Shown here in pieces: positions 1 through 8,075 of a stretch of DNA of 37,176 nt (positions within the stretch are counted from its first letter, which is position 1; the number at the start of each line of letters is the position of its first letter). The notes beneath the pieces were generated by a model that did no database searches, had not been told where the DNA came from, and saw nothing but the letters and a program-made list of their open reading frames with translations. Origin of the DNA: Akkermansiaceae bacterium (GTDB lineage Bacteria; Verrucomicrobiota; Verrucomicrobiia; Verrucomicrobiales; Akkermansiaceae); assembly GCA_021200315.1 (NCBI GenBank), contig JAJQGU010000029.1, forward strand, positions 1-37,176, given 5' to 3'. A program made the translations under genes and the position numbers.

Positions 1-19
1 ACGGGAAGCCCGTTCCATG

Positions 20-70
20 CCCCCCCCCCGCCTGATATCCGGCCAAATGGGTTTTCGCTGCCCCCCCCCC
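20..70. repeat. Two C10 homopolymer tracts
   Basis: Positions 20-29 and 61-70 are each exactly ten consecutive C residues, separated by 31 bp. Such tracts are prone to slippage in vivo and to sequencing error. No gene that they would switch can be identified within the window. Confidence 0.85.
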
Positions 71-213
71 GCGGAATCCGCAGGGGACGCCGCAGGGGGC
101 GGATCGCGTCCGCCGGCTCGGCGGTTTGCCTCTCCGGGTGTTTGTTGGGGGTGCGCGGGTTCCCTGCCGGCGCGTCAATATCCGCCAAGTTTGTTGTATG
201 TGCGCAGTAAATC

Positions 214-710
214 TCAGCCGTACTTGCGGCTGCGCGCCAAGAAACGGTTCACGCCTTGGCGAACGCGCTTGCGGCATTCTTCGCCACGTTTGTCTCCGGC
301 GGGCAATTCCGCATAACGCAGGGCGTAATATCCCGCATACCGCATTTCATTGAGGTCGGGGATCGCGGTTGACGCCGGCGCAGAATTTCCGCCTGTTTGA
401 TGGCCGTCTCGGCGGCCTCGTAGCACGAGCTGATATTCTGATCGCTGCTCATGGCGGCAATATCAAAGGGCGGCGGCTTTGCGGAAAGTTCGGAACTCAT
501 AGCCCGCCGCCTTGCCCCTCATCGGGGCGATGTTTTGCTCGGTGGCGTAGTTCCCGGATTGAAGAGACAGTTTCCGCGAGACAGGAGAGCCGTGGCCCGC
601 GTGTACGCGGCCTCTCCCGCTTCCCGGAGTCCAGTGAGCAGTTGTTTGGTTTTTCTTTTGGACATGGCTTTATTGAGGCACAAATGCATTTTTTCGTCAG
701 GCACAATCAC
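214..710 (-). pseudogene. Possible broken small genes, function unknown
   Basis: Read on the minus strand, one frame gives a short product starting at 710 (SKRKTKQLLTGLREAGEAAY is part of it) that stops at 519-521. The same frame opens again at 500 with a stretch containing CYEAAETAIKQAEILRR. Near 385-395 the plausible continuation moves to another frame, giving DLNEMRYAGYYALRYAELP and a basic tail that ends at 214. A natural-looking Ala/Glu/Arg-rich helix continuing across a frame change suggests a frameshifted gene. I do not recognise a family. It could also be chance open frame in high-GC DNA. Confidence 0.3.
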
Positions 711-963
711 GGAGTTAAGGCGTCGTCATCCCGTCGTGCGGAATCGCTGTGCATTCGTCGATGGCGGGATGTCCGGCGCGTCCTTTCCCGCGAGCGGCGG
801 CAGCTCTTTTTCCAATTTGCCGCGCAGTACTCCTTCTCCGCATGTCTCACGAGGCGATAGATCGCTTGCCGCACGGTTTCGCATTCCACGTAGAGCCTCT
901 TGTGCACGGCGGGCTTGTGCTCGCGGTTCGCGGTCTCGACTTACAGCTTCCGCATCTTGAGGC
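707..963 (-). pseudogene. Possible gene remnant, function unknown
   Basis: Minus-strand frame with helical, charged composition (it includes HKRLYVECETVRQAIYRLVR and HAEKEYCAANWKK). Upstream the frame is closed by a stop just before VETANREHKP, and further in-frame stops lie towards 1020. Near 790 a second frame (LEKELPPLAGKDAP) looks like a better continuation, again suggesting a frameshift. No domain is recognised. It is listed because its composition differs from the random frames around it. Confidence 0.25.
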
Positions 964-1086
964 ACTCCGAAAAAACGCATGATCCCAAGCCGTAAAAAAT
1001 TGCGGGCTTGTCCCGTCATCCCGCCGCACGATTCATGCGCACGATTTCCGCGAGACCGATAAAGCTGCCGCCGCACTCCAAATAGA

Positions 1087-1174
<88 letters not shown>

Positions 1175-1191
1175 AAAATCCGGATGGGAGG

Positions 1192-1220
1192 AGCTTAACC
1201 GGAGAATGGGCGCTTGGCAA
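1192..1220 (-). promoter_or_regulatory. Predicted promoter of tRNA-Leu
   Basis: On the minus strand TTGCCA (1215-1220) and TAAGCT (1192-1197) are separated by 17 bp, a sigma70-like arrangement. The -10 box ends 20 bp before the mature tRNA 5' end, leaving room for a short 5' leader to be removed by RNase P. Confidence 0.5.
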
Positions 1221-1297
1221 GTTTTTTTTCATTTTTTTCTTCGGGAAAGGCCATTTTGTCAGGCGTATGAAGGAAAGGACGGAGGCGGACGGAACGC

Positions 1298-2554
1298 TCA
1301 CCACGTGCCTTTCGAAGCGTTCCAATGGGTATGGACAGTTTCTCGGTCGGGCAGGCGGGTCGGACGCACGATGCGGAAACCGATCATTCCGCCGCTGCTC
1401 AGGTACCACAGGCTTTTGGGGTTCTGAGGGTCGAGACTCATCCATTCGGCCTTGCTGGAGCTGCGGGCCGCGCTGCGGAGGCGGTCGGGATCGTCTTCCC
1501 ACGAGCCGCCGCGAACCACATGGCCGTTCTGCCCGGGGACGAGCACAAGAGGGTTCTCGGCGGTTCCCTCGCGTCGTTCCGCATAGGCTCGGGGGACGTA
1601 GGTGTCGAGAACCCACTCGGCGACGTTCCCGTGCATGTCGTGGAGACCGAACGCATTGGGTTTTTTCATGGCGACGTGCTGATAGCGGTCGTTCGCATTG
1701 TTCCAGAACCATCCGTACTGGGGGAGGTCGTCTTCGCCGTCTCCGTAGCAGTAGGCGGTCTGCGTGCCGGCTCGGCAGGCGTATTCCCATTCGGCCTCGG
1801 TGGGCAGGCGATAGTAGCGTCCTGTCTGTGCGCTGAGCCATTCGCAGAATTTGGAGGCGGCATAGTGAGACATCGAAATGGCAGGCATGCCGTTTTCATA
1901 GCCGCTGCCCATGCCCAGGTTCATGGAAGTGTATGGAGCTGTGGGCTGAGCGACGAGATCCCATAATTCGTCGTCCGGCTGCCGTTCGAGCAGCACGCCG
2001 GTGCGCGTGCGCGGACGGCCGTTGTCCATGAAAGCTATATAGAGCTCCCAGGGAATTTCGATGGCCGATATCCAGAAATCGTCTACGCGCACGCGATGGC
2101 AGGGTCCCTCGTCCGTCCGGCGGAGGGGTTCGCTTTCCGGGCTGCCCATGCGGAATTCGCCGCCGCGCACGGGCACCATCTTCAGTTCGCTCTCTCCCCA
2201 TGCGGGAAGGCTTTCGGTGTAGGCGGCCAAATGGTCGGGAGGCGGTTCGGCCGCCATTTTCTCGTAGATGCGGCAGGTGGTCTCCCAGAATTCAGGGGAG
2301 GGGAGGCCGCGGGGCGTCGGAGGAATCTCTGTCTGGACGGAGGGACGCACGGAAGCCGCCGCCCATTCGGCCGGGCGGGTAATGCGGCGCGCGCGCGCCT
2401 CGTCCAGGGGATGGCGCTCGTCGCAGCCGGCCGACAAGAGGAAGGCCGCGAGCGGAAAGGCGGCGCGGAAAAGTGATCCCGGGGCGGGCGCTTTCCGCCC
2501 CGACGGAGCGCCGCTCAGCTCCGGCCTCCCGCCTCTATATGGCCATGCCGCCAT
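1298..2554 (-). CDS. FGE/SUMF1-fold (formylglycine-generating-enzyme-like) lipoprotein
   Basis: 418 aa. A long N-terminal stretch leads to a hydrophobic core and the lipobox LLSAGC (Cys44), so it is probably lipid-anchored in the envelope. The rest is an FGE-sulfatase-type domain: GGEFRMGSPESEP near residue 130, then LPTEAEWEYACRAGTQTAY, HGNVAEWVLDTY, VVRGGSWEDDPDRLRSAARS and IGFRIVRP. Known FGEs that oxidise sulfatase cysteines carry two cysteines in the segment after RGGS. Here that segment has none, so this is more likely a structural or divergent member than a true sulfatase activator, and the substrate is unknown. The start overlaps the end of fabG by 20 bp and no alternative ATG/GTG lies between it and the lipobox. 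It is probably co-transcribed with fabG, although a functional link is not obvious. Confidence 0.85.
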   Translation of the reverse strand: MAAWPYRGGRPELSGAPSGRKAPAPGSLFRAAFPLAAFLLSAGCDERHPLDEARARRITRPAEWAAASVRPSVQTEIPPTPRGLPSPEFWETTCRIYEKMAAEPPPDHLAAYTESLPAWGESELKMVPVRGGEFRMGSPESEPLRRTDEGPCHRVRVDDFWISAIEIPWELYIAFMDNGRPRTRTGVLLERQPDDELWDLVAQPTAPYTSMNLGMGSGYENGMPAISMSHYAASKFCEWLSAQTGRYYRLPTEAEWEYACRAGTQTAYCYGDGEDDLPQYGWFWNNANDRYQHVAMKKPNAFGLHDMHGNVAEWVLDTYVPRAYAERREGTAENPLVLVPGQNGHVVRGGSWEDDPDRLRSAARSSSKAEWMSLDPQNPKSLWYLSSGGMIGFRIVRPTRLPDRETVHTHWNASKGTW

Positions 2555-3281
2555 CGCAGGTGATGACTTGGCCTGTGATGTAACGGGCCTCGTCGGAGGC
2601 GAGGAAGGCGGCCAGTGCGGCGATGTCCGCCGCCTGCCCCATCGAACCGAGAGGGATGCGGGCGAGGATGGCTTCGCGGGCCTTTTCGGGGATGGCGTCC
2701 GTCATTTCCGTGGCGATGAAGCCGGGCGCGATTGCGTTGCAGGTGACCTTCCGGGAAGCGAATTCAAGAGCCAGGGATTTGGTGAGCCCGATTACGCCCG
2801 CCTTGGAGGCGGCGTAGTTGGCCTGACCCGGATTGCCGGTGAGCCCCACGACGGAGCTCATGTTGATGATGCGCCCGGCGGGGGATTTCAGCAGGGATCG
2901 CTGGAGGGCCTTCACGCAGTTGAACACGCTCTTGAGGTTGGTGGACAGCACGCTGTCCCAGTCGTTCTCCTTCATGCGGAGCATGAGGGTGTCTTTCGTG
3001 ATGCCTGCGTTGTTGACGAGGATGTCGATGGCGGGGAATGCCTTCAGTATTTCCGCCGCCGCGGTCTGCACGGCGCCGAAGTCGGCCACGTCGCAGGGGA
3101 AGGGCGAGCATGAGCCGGGTATCTCGGCGTTGATGTCCTCTGCCGCGCGGGCGCAGCCTTCCACCCCCCGGCTTACGAGAATTACGCGGGCGCCCTCTTG
3201 CGCGAAGCGGTGCGCGACGGCGTGGCCGATTCCCCGGCTGGCGCCGGTCACGACCGCTGTCTTTCCTTGAAGTCGTTTCAT
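2535..3281 (-). CDS. fabG: 3-oxoacyl-[acyl-carrier-protein] reductase
   Basis: 248 aa, full family length. It reduces 3-oxoacyl-ACP to 3-hydroxyacyl-ACP with NADPH in type II fatty-acid elongation, in the cytosol. Visible classical short-chain dehydrogenase motifs: the nucleotide-binding TGASRGIG at 12-19, NNAG at 90-93, Asn115, the catalytic Ser in MSSVVG (about 143), and Tyr156/Lys160 in YAASK. The C-terminal segment with PGFIATEMTD and ITGQVITCDGGMAI is typical of FabG rather than of other SDRs. No other fatty-acid genes are adjacent; the FGE-like lipoprotein overlaps its 3' end. A strong promoter lies only 8 bp upstream of the ATG, so the transcript should have almost no leader. Confidence 0.96.
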   Translation of the reverse strand: MKRLQGKTAVVTGASRGIGHAVAHRFAQEGARVILVSRGVEGCARAAEDINAEIPGSCSPFPCDVADFGAVQTAAAEILKAFPAIDILVNNAGITKDTLMLRMKENDWDSVLSTNLKSVFNCVKALQRSLLKSPAGRIINMSSVVGLTGNPGQANYAASKAGVIGLTKSLALEFASRKVTCNAIAPGFIATEMTDAIPEKAREAILARIPLGSMGQAADIAALAAFLASDEARYITGQVITCDGGMAI

Positions 3282-3289
3282 CGTGCCGC

Positions 3290-3318
3290 ATTCTACGCCT
3301 TTCTCCTCATTTCGGCAA
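3290..3318 (-). promoter_or_regulatory. Predicted fabG promoter, nearly leaderless
   Basis: TTGCCG (3313-3318) and TAGAAT (3290-3295) on the minus strand with a 17-bp spacer. Eight bases separate the -10 box from the fabG ATG, so a transcript starting at the usual distance would carry only about 0-2 leader bases. This element also makes it unlikely that the divergent lipocalin gene starts at 3283. Confidence 0.65.
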
Positions 3319-3408
3319 GAACAAAGCGCCGCCGGAGGGGGCGGACGTCCTGATGGATTTTTAATCGAACGGATCTCGGCGCGCCTGCGTCTCAGTCTTC
3401 AGCTGTCC

Positions 3409-3912
3409 ATGTTCTGCCGCCGCTCCATTGCCGATTGGCTCTCCGCCGGGAAGAGGGTTCCCGTGCCTCGTCTGCCGGAATTCGAACTTCCGCGCTTCTT
3501 GGGCGAGTGGTACGAAATCGCGCGGATCGACACGTGGTTTGAACGGGGGCTTTCCCATGTCCGCGCTTTCTACGAAGCGTCGGGAGACGGGGAGCTCCGC
3601 ATCGTCAACAGGGGACTGCACGACAAAAGCGGTCGATGGAAGGAGCGCCGAGCCCGCGCCGTTCCGGATGGAGCTCCCAATTTCCTCAAGGTCTATTTCG
3701 TGCCTTTTGTTGCCGGCCGTTACCGCGTGGCCTGCGTCGATACGGAGTATCGCAGGGCGCTCGTTTCCGGCGGCTCTCTGCGATACGCCTGGGTGTTGGC
3801 GCGCACGCCGTCGCTGACCGATGAGGAGCTTGTTCCGTTCCTGCGTATGGCAGAGGAACTGGGGTATGATCCGCGGCGTTTCCTGCGTACGCGGCAGGGC
3901 GGGGGAAGCTGA
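3409..3912 (+). CDS. Bacterial lipocalin (Blc-like)
   Basis: 167 aa from the ATG at 3409. The lipocalin signature is clear: FLGEWYEIARIDTWFERGL near the N-terminus, then VNRGLHDKSGRWKERRARA, FLKVYFVPFVAGRYRVACVD, YAWVLARTPSLTDEEL and a closing Arg-containing strand. This matches the Blc family, small beta-barrels that bind lipids such as lysophospholipids. E. coli Blc is an outer-membrane lipoprotein, but no lipobox or clear signal peptide is seen here with either start, so location is uncertain. The frame stays open to 3283, but that start would lie 1 bp from the divergent fabG start and inside its promoter, so 3409 is preferred. No good ribosome-binding site supports either choice. Confidence 0.87.
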   Translation: MFCRRSIADWLSAGKRVPVPRLPEFELPRFLGEWYEIARIDTWFERGLSHVRAFYEASGDGELRIVNRGLHDKSGRWKERRARAVPDGAPNFLKVYFVPFVAGRYRVACVDTEYRRALVSGGSLRYAWVLARTPSLTDEELVPFLRMAEELGYDPRRFLRTRQGGGS

Positions 3913-4011
3913 GAGACAGCTTGGGTTCCCCGCGGGGCGGTTTGGCCGATGCCCGGCATCGAGTCGCCGCGCCTGCTTTCTTCTGTCATTTATTTATTTA
4001 TGGAAATTCCC

Positions 4012-4039
4012 TTGCCTTTTTGGAGGAAAGAGCTAAAAT
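4012..4039 (+). promoter_or_regulatory. Predicted promoter of the beta-barrel gene
   Basis: TTGCCT (4012-4017), 16-bp spacer, TAAAAT (4034-4039), preceded by an AT-rich stretch at 3987-4008 that may act as an UP-like element. The ATG follows 27 bp after the -10 box. Confidence 0.55.
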
Positions 4040-4066
4040 AGCGCTTTCTTTCAAACGAAACCGCAT

Positions 4067-4972
4067 ATGTTTAAGCAAATAATTACTCTGGGTTCTCTCT
4101 CGCTGCTGGCCGGCGTGGCCTCGGCGGATATATTCCCCTCCTTCGCCTCCCCTGAATTCAAATACAAGGAGGCCGGCTCCGTGAGCGGCGGCATCAGCTT
4201 GGACTACGCCACTAAATACGTGAGCCGGGACATGGCCATGTCCAACTCCAGGACGGATCATTCCGTCAAGATCTCCGCCGTGGGGCAATACGCTCTCGAA
4301 CACCGGAACGCCGTCCTTCTCGGCCTTTCCTGGAATGAAATCGCAGGCAAGGGTTCCGAACACTACCGCGCGCCGATTTGCGACGAAGGAACCGGCCTTC
4401 TCGAATTGGTGCATTACTTCGGCGGCAGCACGGCCCTGGGCTTCGGTTATCAGTTTGTGCACGGCGGCATTCCCGGCCGCGCCAATGACCACATGGCCAA
4501 AGGCGACGCTTCGAGCGGAAGCCCCGCTTTTGCCTCCGATGAGCCGGAGGAGCACAGCTTCGTTGTCGATTTTCATCACGACTTCACCCGGAAGGGGCTC
4601 GAAGGGCTTTTCTGGGACAGCCGGGTGCAGTACGCCTTCCGCTGGGTGGAAGGCTGGTGGTTCACCAATACCGTCGGCTACAAGTACGGCGTTTCCGAAA
4701 AGACGGATCTCGTCCTCAGCGCTTCCTGGACCGCCAGCATCGGCTACTACGACAGCGGCACAAACCGCACAGCCACGCCCAACGCCAACGGCACGCAGGG
4801 CTACAGCGTCAAACTTTCCGCTCCCACCACGCTGGGTAAACACTTCCGCGTGACGCCCTACATCGGCACGGTCTTCATCGGCAACGGAGCGGAAGCCGCC
4901 AATCGCCGCCACGGCGACGTGTACCGCGATTTTACCTTTGTAGCCGGAATCAGCGGCTCCTATGTCTTCTGA
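4067..4972 (+). CDS. Putative outer-membrane beta-barrel protein
   Basis: 301 aa. Residues 1-20 form a signal peptide (basic start, Leu/Ala-rich core, cleavage after GVASA). The mature protein has alternating polar/hydrophobic strands rich in Gly, Tyr and Trp, and ends in SGSYVF with a terminal Phe, the usual outer-membrane barrel insertion signal. The opening SGGISLDYATKYVSRDMA resembles the start of small porin-like or TorF-type barrels, but I cannot assign a family firmly. It is a single-gene unit with its own promoter and a strong terminator, consistent with an abundant envelope protein. Its substrate or transport role is unknown. Confidence 0.75.
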   Translation: MFKQIITLGSLSLLAGVASADIFPSFASPEFKYKEAGSVSGGISLDYATKYVSRDMAMSNSRTDHSVKISAVGQYALEHRNAVLLGLSWNEIAGKGSEHYRAPICDEGTGLLELVHYFGGSTALGFGYQFVHGGIPGRANDHMAKGDASSGSPAFASDEPEEHSFVVDFHHDFTRKGLEGLFWDSRVQYAFRWVEGWWFTNTVGYKYGVSEKTDLVLSASWTASIGYYDSGTNRTATPNANGTQGYSVKLSAPTTLGKHFRVTPYIGTVFIGNGAEAANRRHGDVYRDFTFVAGISGSYVF

Positions 4973-5000
4973 CGGGCAGCGACGGGGCTTCTGATTTCCC

Positions 5001-5031
5001 GCCCGCCGATGGGAATCGGCGGGCGTTTTTT
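5001..5031 (+). terminator. Rho-independent terminator after the beta-barrel gene
   Basis: A perfect 10-bp stem (GCCCGCCGAT with ATCGGCGGGC) and a 4-base loop, followed one base later by a run of T residues at 5026-5031. It is the clearest intrinsic terminator in the window and separates the beta-barrel gene from aconitase. Confidence 0.9.
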
Positions 5032-5100
5032 GTCCGGGAGACGGCAGGGACGCGGGAGAAGCGCCGTTCCCCGGCATGACGGTTTCAGGAAAGTCAGAGC

Positions 5101-5128
5101 TTGAAAAGGGGGAGAGAACGTGTATACT
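5101..5128 (+). promoter_or_regulatory. Predicted aconitase promoter
   Basis: TTGAAA (5101-5106), 16-bp spacer, TATACT (5123-5128). The in-frame ATG at 5120 lies inside this -10 region and so cannot be the start of the transcript's coding region. This supports the start at 5171. Confidence 0.65.
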
Positions 5129-5170
5129 CCACGCGTTTCCGCGAGGCGTAAAACTTATCGTTCGACGATC

Positions 5171-7915
5171 ATGAACATTACAAGAAGCTTTATTACAGGC
5201 AGAGGAACCACGGGGATCCTGTATTCCCTGCCGGCGCTGGCCGATGAGGGGTATCCCGGCTTGAAGCGCATGCCGGTTTCCCTGCGCATCATTCTGGAAT
5301 CGCTCCTGAGGACGTGCGACGGTCTGAAGGTGACGGAGCGGGATGTTGCCAATCTGGCGGCGTGGAACGCGCAGTGCCCCGGCGATTATGAGATTCCCTT
5401 CACTGTGGGACGCATTATTCTGCAGGATTTGACGGGCGTTCCGCTGCTGGTGGATCTGGCGGCCATGCGTTCCGCTCTGGCCGATTTGGGGAGGTCCCCG
5501 GAGAAATTGGAGCCGCTCGTGCCGGTGGATCTGGTGGTTGACCACTCGGTGCAGGTGGATTGGGCCGGCTTCCCCGGGGCGATGAAGAAGAACCTTGCCC
5601 GTGAGTTCGAGCGCAATGCGGAGCGCTATGAGTTCCTCAAGTGGGGACAGCAGGCGTTCAAGACCTTTTCGGTGGTGCCCCCTTCGGTGGGTATTGTGCA
5701 TCAAGTGAATTTGGAACATCTGGCGCAGGGGGTTCTGGAACGAGACGGCGTCTATTTCCCCGATACTCTCGTGGGGACGGATTCGCACACCACCATGATC
5801 AACGGGCTCGGCGTGGTGGCTTGGGGAGTGGGCGGCATCGAGGCGGAGGCCGGCATGCTTGGCCAGCCGGTCACGTTCCTCGTTCCAGAAGTGGTGGGGG
5901 TGAATCTGCGGGGGCGGCTGAAAGAGGGGGTGACGGCTACGGATTTGGCCCTGTACGTCACCCAGATGCTGCGCCGATACGGCGTCGTGGGCAAGTTCGT
6001 GGAATTTTTCGGAGATGGCGCCGCTTCGCTCTCCCTGCCGGATCGCGCGACGGTGGCCAATATGGCGCCCGAATACGGGGCTACCATGGGGTTTTTCCCG
6101 ATCGATGAGAAGTGCTCCGCTTATCTGAGGGCCACGGGACGTCCGGAGGAGGATGCTGTTACCTATGAGAATTATTATAAGGCTCAGGGACTTTGGGGGA
6201 TGCCCCGGCCGGGCGATATCGTCTACACCGATGTACTTGAGCTCGATCTTGCGGTCGTCGGGCCGTCCGTGGCCGGCCCCCGCAGACCCCAGGACCGCAT
6301 TCCGCTGAAGGAGCTCGGGGAACGCTTCCGGCGGCTTGTGAAGACACCCGCGGCGGAGGGCGGTTTCGGAAAGGCCGCGCCCGCGCCTCCGGCGCAGGTG
6401 CGCATGCGGGGCGCCGCGGGCCGGCCCGACGCGCCGGAGATCCACGACGTTGCTTTGGGCGACGGCAGTATTTTGATCGCGGCCATCACCTCGTGCACCA
6501 ACACTTCGAATGACAGCCTGATGCTGGCGGCCGGGCTTCTCGCCCGCAATGCCTGCCGCAGGGGACTCGCCGTGCCGCCCTACGTGAAGACGTCCATCGC
6601 TCCGGGGTCGCATGCCGCCGAGGTGTATTTCCGGGAAAGCGGGCTCATGGAGCCCCTGGAGCGGCTCGGCTTCTCCATCGTGGGGTACGGCTGCACTACA
6701 TGCATCGGCAATTCCGGCCCGCTCAATGCGCAAATTGAGGAGGCCGTGAAGGAGCGGGATCTCGTGTCGTGCGCGGTGCTTTCGGGCAACCGTAATTTCG
6801 AGGCGCGCGTGCATGCTCTGGTGCGGGCCAATTTCCTGATGTCTCCTCCCCTGGTGGTCGCCTTCGCTCTCGCGGGGCGCGTGGACATCGATCTGGAAAC
6901 CGAGCCTCTCGGGCGGGATCCCGGCGGGAGAGAGGTGTATCTGCGCGATATCTGGCCGTCTGATGAGGAGGTGGCTTCCGTGCGCGGACGGGGTCTGCGG
7001 CCCGGGAGTTATCGCGCTCTGTATGATCTGAGGCCGGGACGCAATCCGCTGTGGGATGCCGTGAAGGCTCCGCAGGGCGCGGTGTTCGCGTGGGACGATG
7101 CGTCCACCTACATTCACCGCCCGCCTTTTTTCGAAGGGTACACCGGAGAGAGGAGGGAGAGCGGGGATATTTTGGACGCACGTCCGCTGGGGATTTTCGG
7201 CGATTCCGTGACTACCGATCACATTTCCCCCGCCGGAGCCATACGGAAGACGGGGCCGGCGGGTCGCTTCCTCAAGTCGAGGGGGGTGGCCGGCGGGGAT
7301 TTCAATTCCTTCGGATCCCGCCGCGGCAATGATCTGGTGATGAGCCGGGGCACATTTGCCAACGTGCGGTTGAAAAATCTGCTCGTCGAAGGGACGGAAG
7401 GCGGTTATACCCTTTATTTCGGCGGAGGAGAGCTGCCGGAACCCGATATTCCGATAGCCGCGGAAGTCGGCAGGCCCGCTTTCATTTTCGATGCGGCCAT
7501 GGCTTATCGCCGCGAGGGGGTGAATCTGATCATTCTGGCGGGGGATGACTACGGCATGGGCTCTTCGCGCGACTGGGCCGCCAAAGGTACGAGCCTGCTG
7601 GGGGTGAAGGCGGTGATCGCGAAGAGTTTCGAGCGTATTCACCGTTCGAATTTGATCGGCATGGGGGTGCTGCCTCTGAATTTCGCCGATCCGTCGGATT
7701 ATGAAAAGGTGAGGTCGCTCAAGGATGCCGTATACAGCGTCACGGGGCTCGCCGGCGGGCTGACGCCGAGAGGGCGGGCGTCGCTCGTGGTTTCCCCCGC
7801 CGCCCGGGAGCCGTTTGAGCTGCCGCTCGTCGTACGGATCGATACGCCCATTGAAAAAGAATATTTCCAAGCCGGCGGCATTCTTCCTTACGTGCTCGGC
7901 AAGTACTGTCAATGA
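5171..7915 (+). CDS. acnA: Aconitate hydratase, AcnA/IRP1 type
   Basis: 914 aa from the ATG at 5171, close to the usual AcnA length. It interconverts citrate and isocitrate through cis-aconitate in the TCA cycle, using a [4Fe-4S] cluster. The cluster ligands are visible as Cys442 in AITSCTNTSN and Cys508/Cys511 in GYGCTTCIGNSGPL. Other family segments are VGTDSHTTMINGLGVVAWGVGG, EYGATMGFFPIDEK, SYRALYDLR-type linker sequence, and the swivel-domain motifs FGDSVTTDHISPAG and GDDYGMGSSRDWAAKG. An upstream in-frame ATG at 5120 overlaps the predicted -10 box and is rejected. Monocistronic, with a hairpin downstream at 7931. Confidence 0.97.
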   Translation: MNITRSFITGRGTTGILYSLPALADEGYPGLKRMPVSLRIILESLLRTCDGLKVTERDVANLAAWNAQCPGDYEIPFTVGRIILQDLTGVPLLVDLAAMRSALADLGRSPEKLEPLVPVDLVVDHSVQVDWAGFPGAMKKNLAREFERNAERYEFLKWGQQAFKTFSVVPPSVGIVHQVNLEHLAQGVLERDGVYFPDTLVGTDSHTTMINGLGVVAWGVGGIEAEAGMLGQPVTFLVPEVVGVNLRGRLKEGVTATDLALYVTQMLRRYGVVGKFVEFFGDGAASLSLPDRATVANMAPEYGATMGFFPIDEKCSAYLRATGRPEEDAVTYENYYKAQGLWGMPRPGDIVYTDVLELDLAVVGPSVAGPRRPQDRIPLKELGERFRRLVKTPAAEGGFGKAAPAPPAQVRMRGAAGRPDAPEIHDVALGDGSILIAAITSCTNTSNDSLMLAAGLLARNACRRGLAVPPYVKTSIAPGSHAAEVYFRESGLMEPLERLGFSIVGYGCTTCIGNSGPLNAQIEEAVKERDLVSCAVLSGNRNFEARVHALVRANFLMSPPLVVAFALAGRVDIDLETEPLGRDPGGREVYLRDIWPSDEEVASVRGRGLRPGSYRALYDLRPGRNPLWDAVKAPQGAVFAWDDASTYIHRPPFFEGYTGERRESGDILDARPLGIFGDSVTTDHISPAGAIRKTGPAGRFLKSRGVAGGDFNSFGSRRGNDLVMSRGTFANVRLKNLLVEGTEGGYTLYFGGGELPEPDIPIAAEVGRPAFIFDAAMAYRREGVNLIILAGDDYGMGSSRDWAAKGTSLLGVKAVIAKSFERIHRSNLIGMGVLPLNFADPSDYEKVRSLKDAVYSVTGLAGGLTPRGRASLVVSPAAREPFELPLVVRIDTPIEKEYFQAGGILPYVLGKYCQ

Positions 7916-7930
7916 GCGGGACGGGATGCC

Positions 7931-7957
7931 GGGAGGACGCCCTTCCGGGTGCCTCCC
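7931..7957 (+). terminator. Hairpin downstream of acnA, possible terminator
   Basis: Stem GGGAGG/CCTCCC continues inwards as CGCCC/GGGTG around a TTCC loop, with one bulged A. Only a short CGTTT follows, so it may be a weak or Rho-assisted terminator, or a 3'-end-protecting hairpin. Confidence 0.45.
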
Positions 7958-8014
7958 CGTTTCCCGAACTCCGGGGAAAGTCGGGCCGCGGCGCGTCATG
8001 GCGCAATCTTTTCT

Positions 8015-8042
8015 TTGCATTGAACGCAGAGAGTGCTAAAAA
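8015..8042 (+). promoter_or_regulatory. Predicted promoter of the FKBP gene
   Basis: TTGCAT (8015-8020), 16-bp spacer, TAAAAA (8037-8042), with TG just before the -10 box (extended -10 character). The ATG is 33 bp downstream, after an AGGAG that sits rather far (11 bp) from it. Confidence 0.5.
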
Positions 8043-8075
8043 CGTCTCACTCCTTATACAGGAGCCCATCAGATT

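Larger units (their letters stand above)
1..1086. other. Gene-poor, apparently decayed region next to tRNA-Leu
   Basis: No intact recognisable gene is visible in this stretch. It contains two runs of exactly ten C residues (20-29 and 61-70) and many short overlapping open frames on both strands. On the minus strand several short segments have natural-looking, charged composition but are broken by stops and frame changes; these are listed separately. The region abuts the 3' (CCA) end of tRNA-Leu, a common integration site for mobile elements, so it may be the residue of an old insertion. I found no second copy of the tRNA 3' end, no integrase and no transposase. The decay call is an inference. 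Confidence 0.4.

Noticed and set aside
3283..3408. Upstream 42-codon extension of the lipocalin as a signal or lipoprotein peptide
   Set aside because: No hydrophobic core or lipobox is present, and the extension would lie across the strong divergent fabG promoter.
3998..8020. A very long open minus-strand frame (over 1,300 codons) opposite aconitase
   Set aside because: The plus strand encodes a complete aconitase with all cluster cysteines. The opposite frame is Arg/His/Pro-rich without domains, a usual mirror effect of high-GC codon bias.
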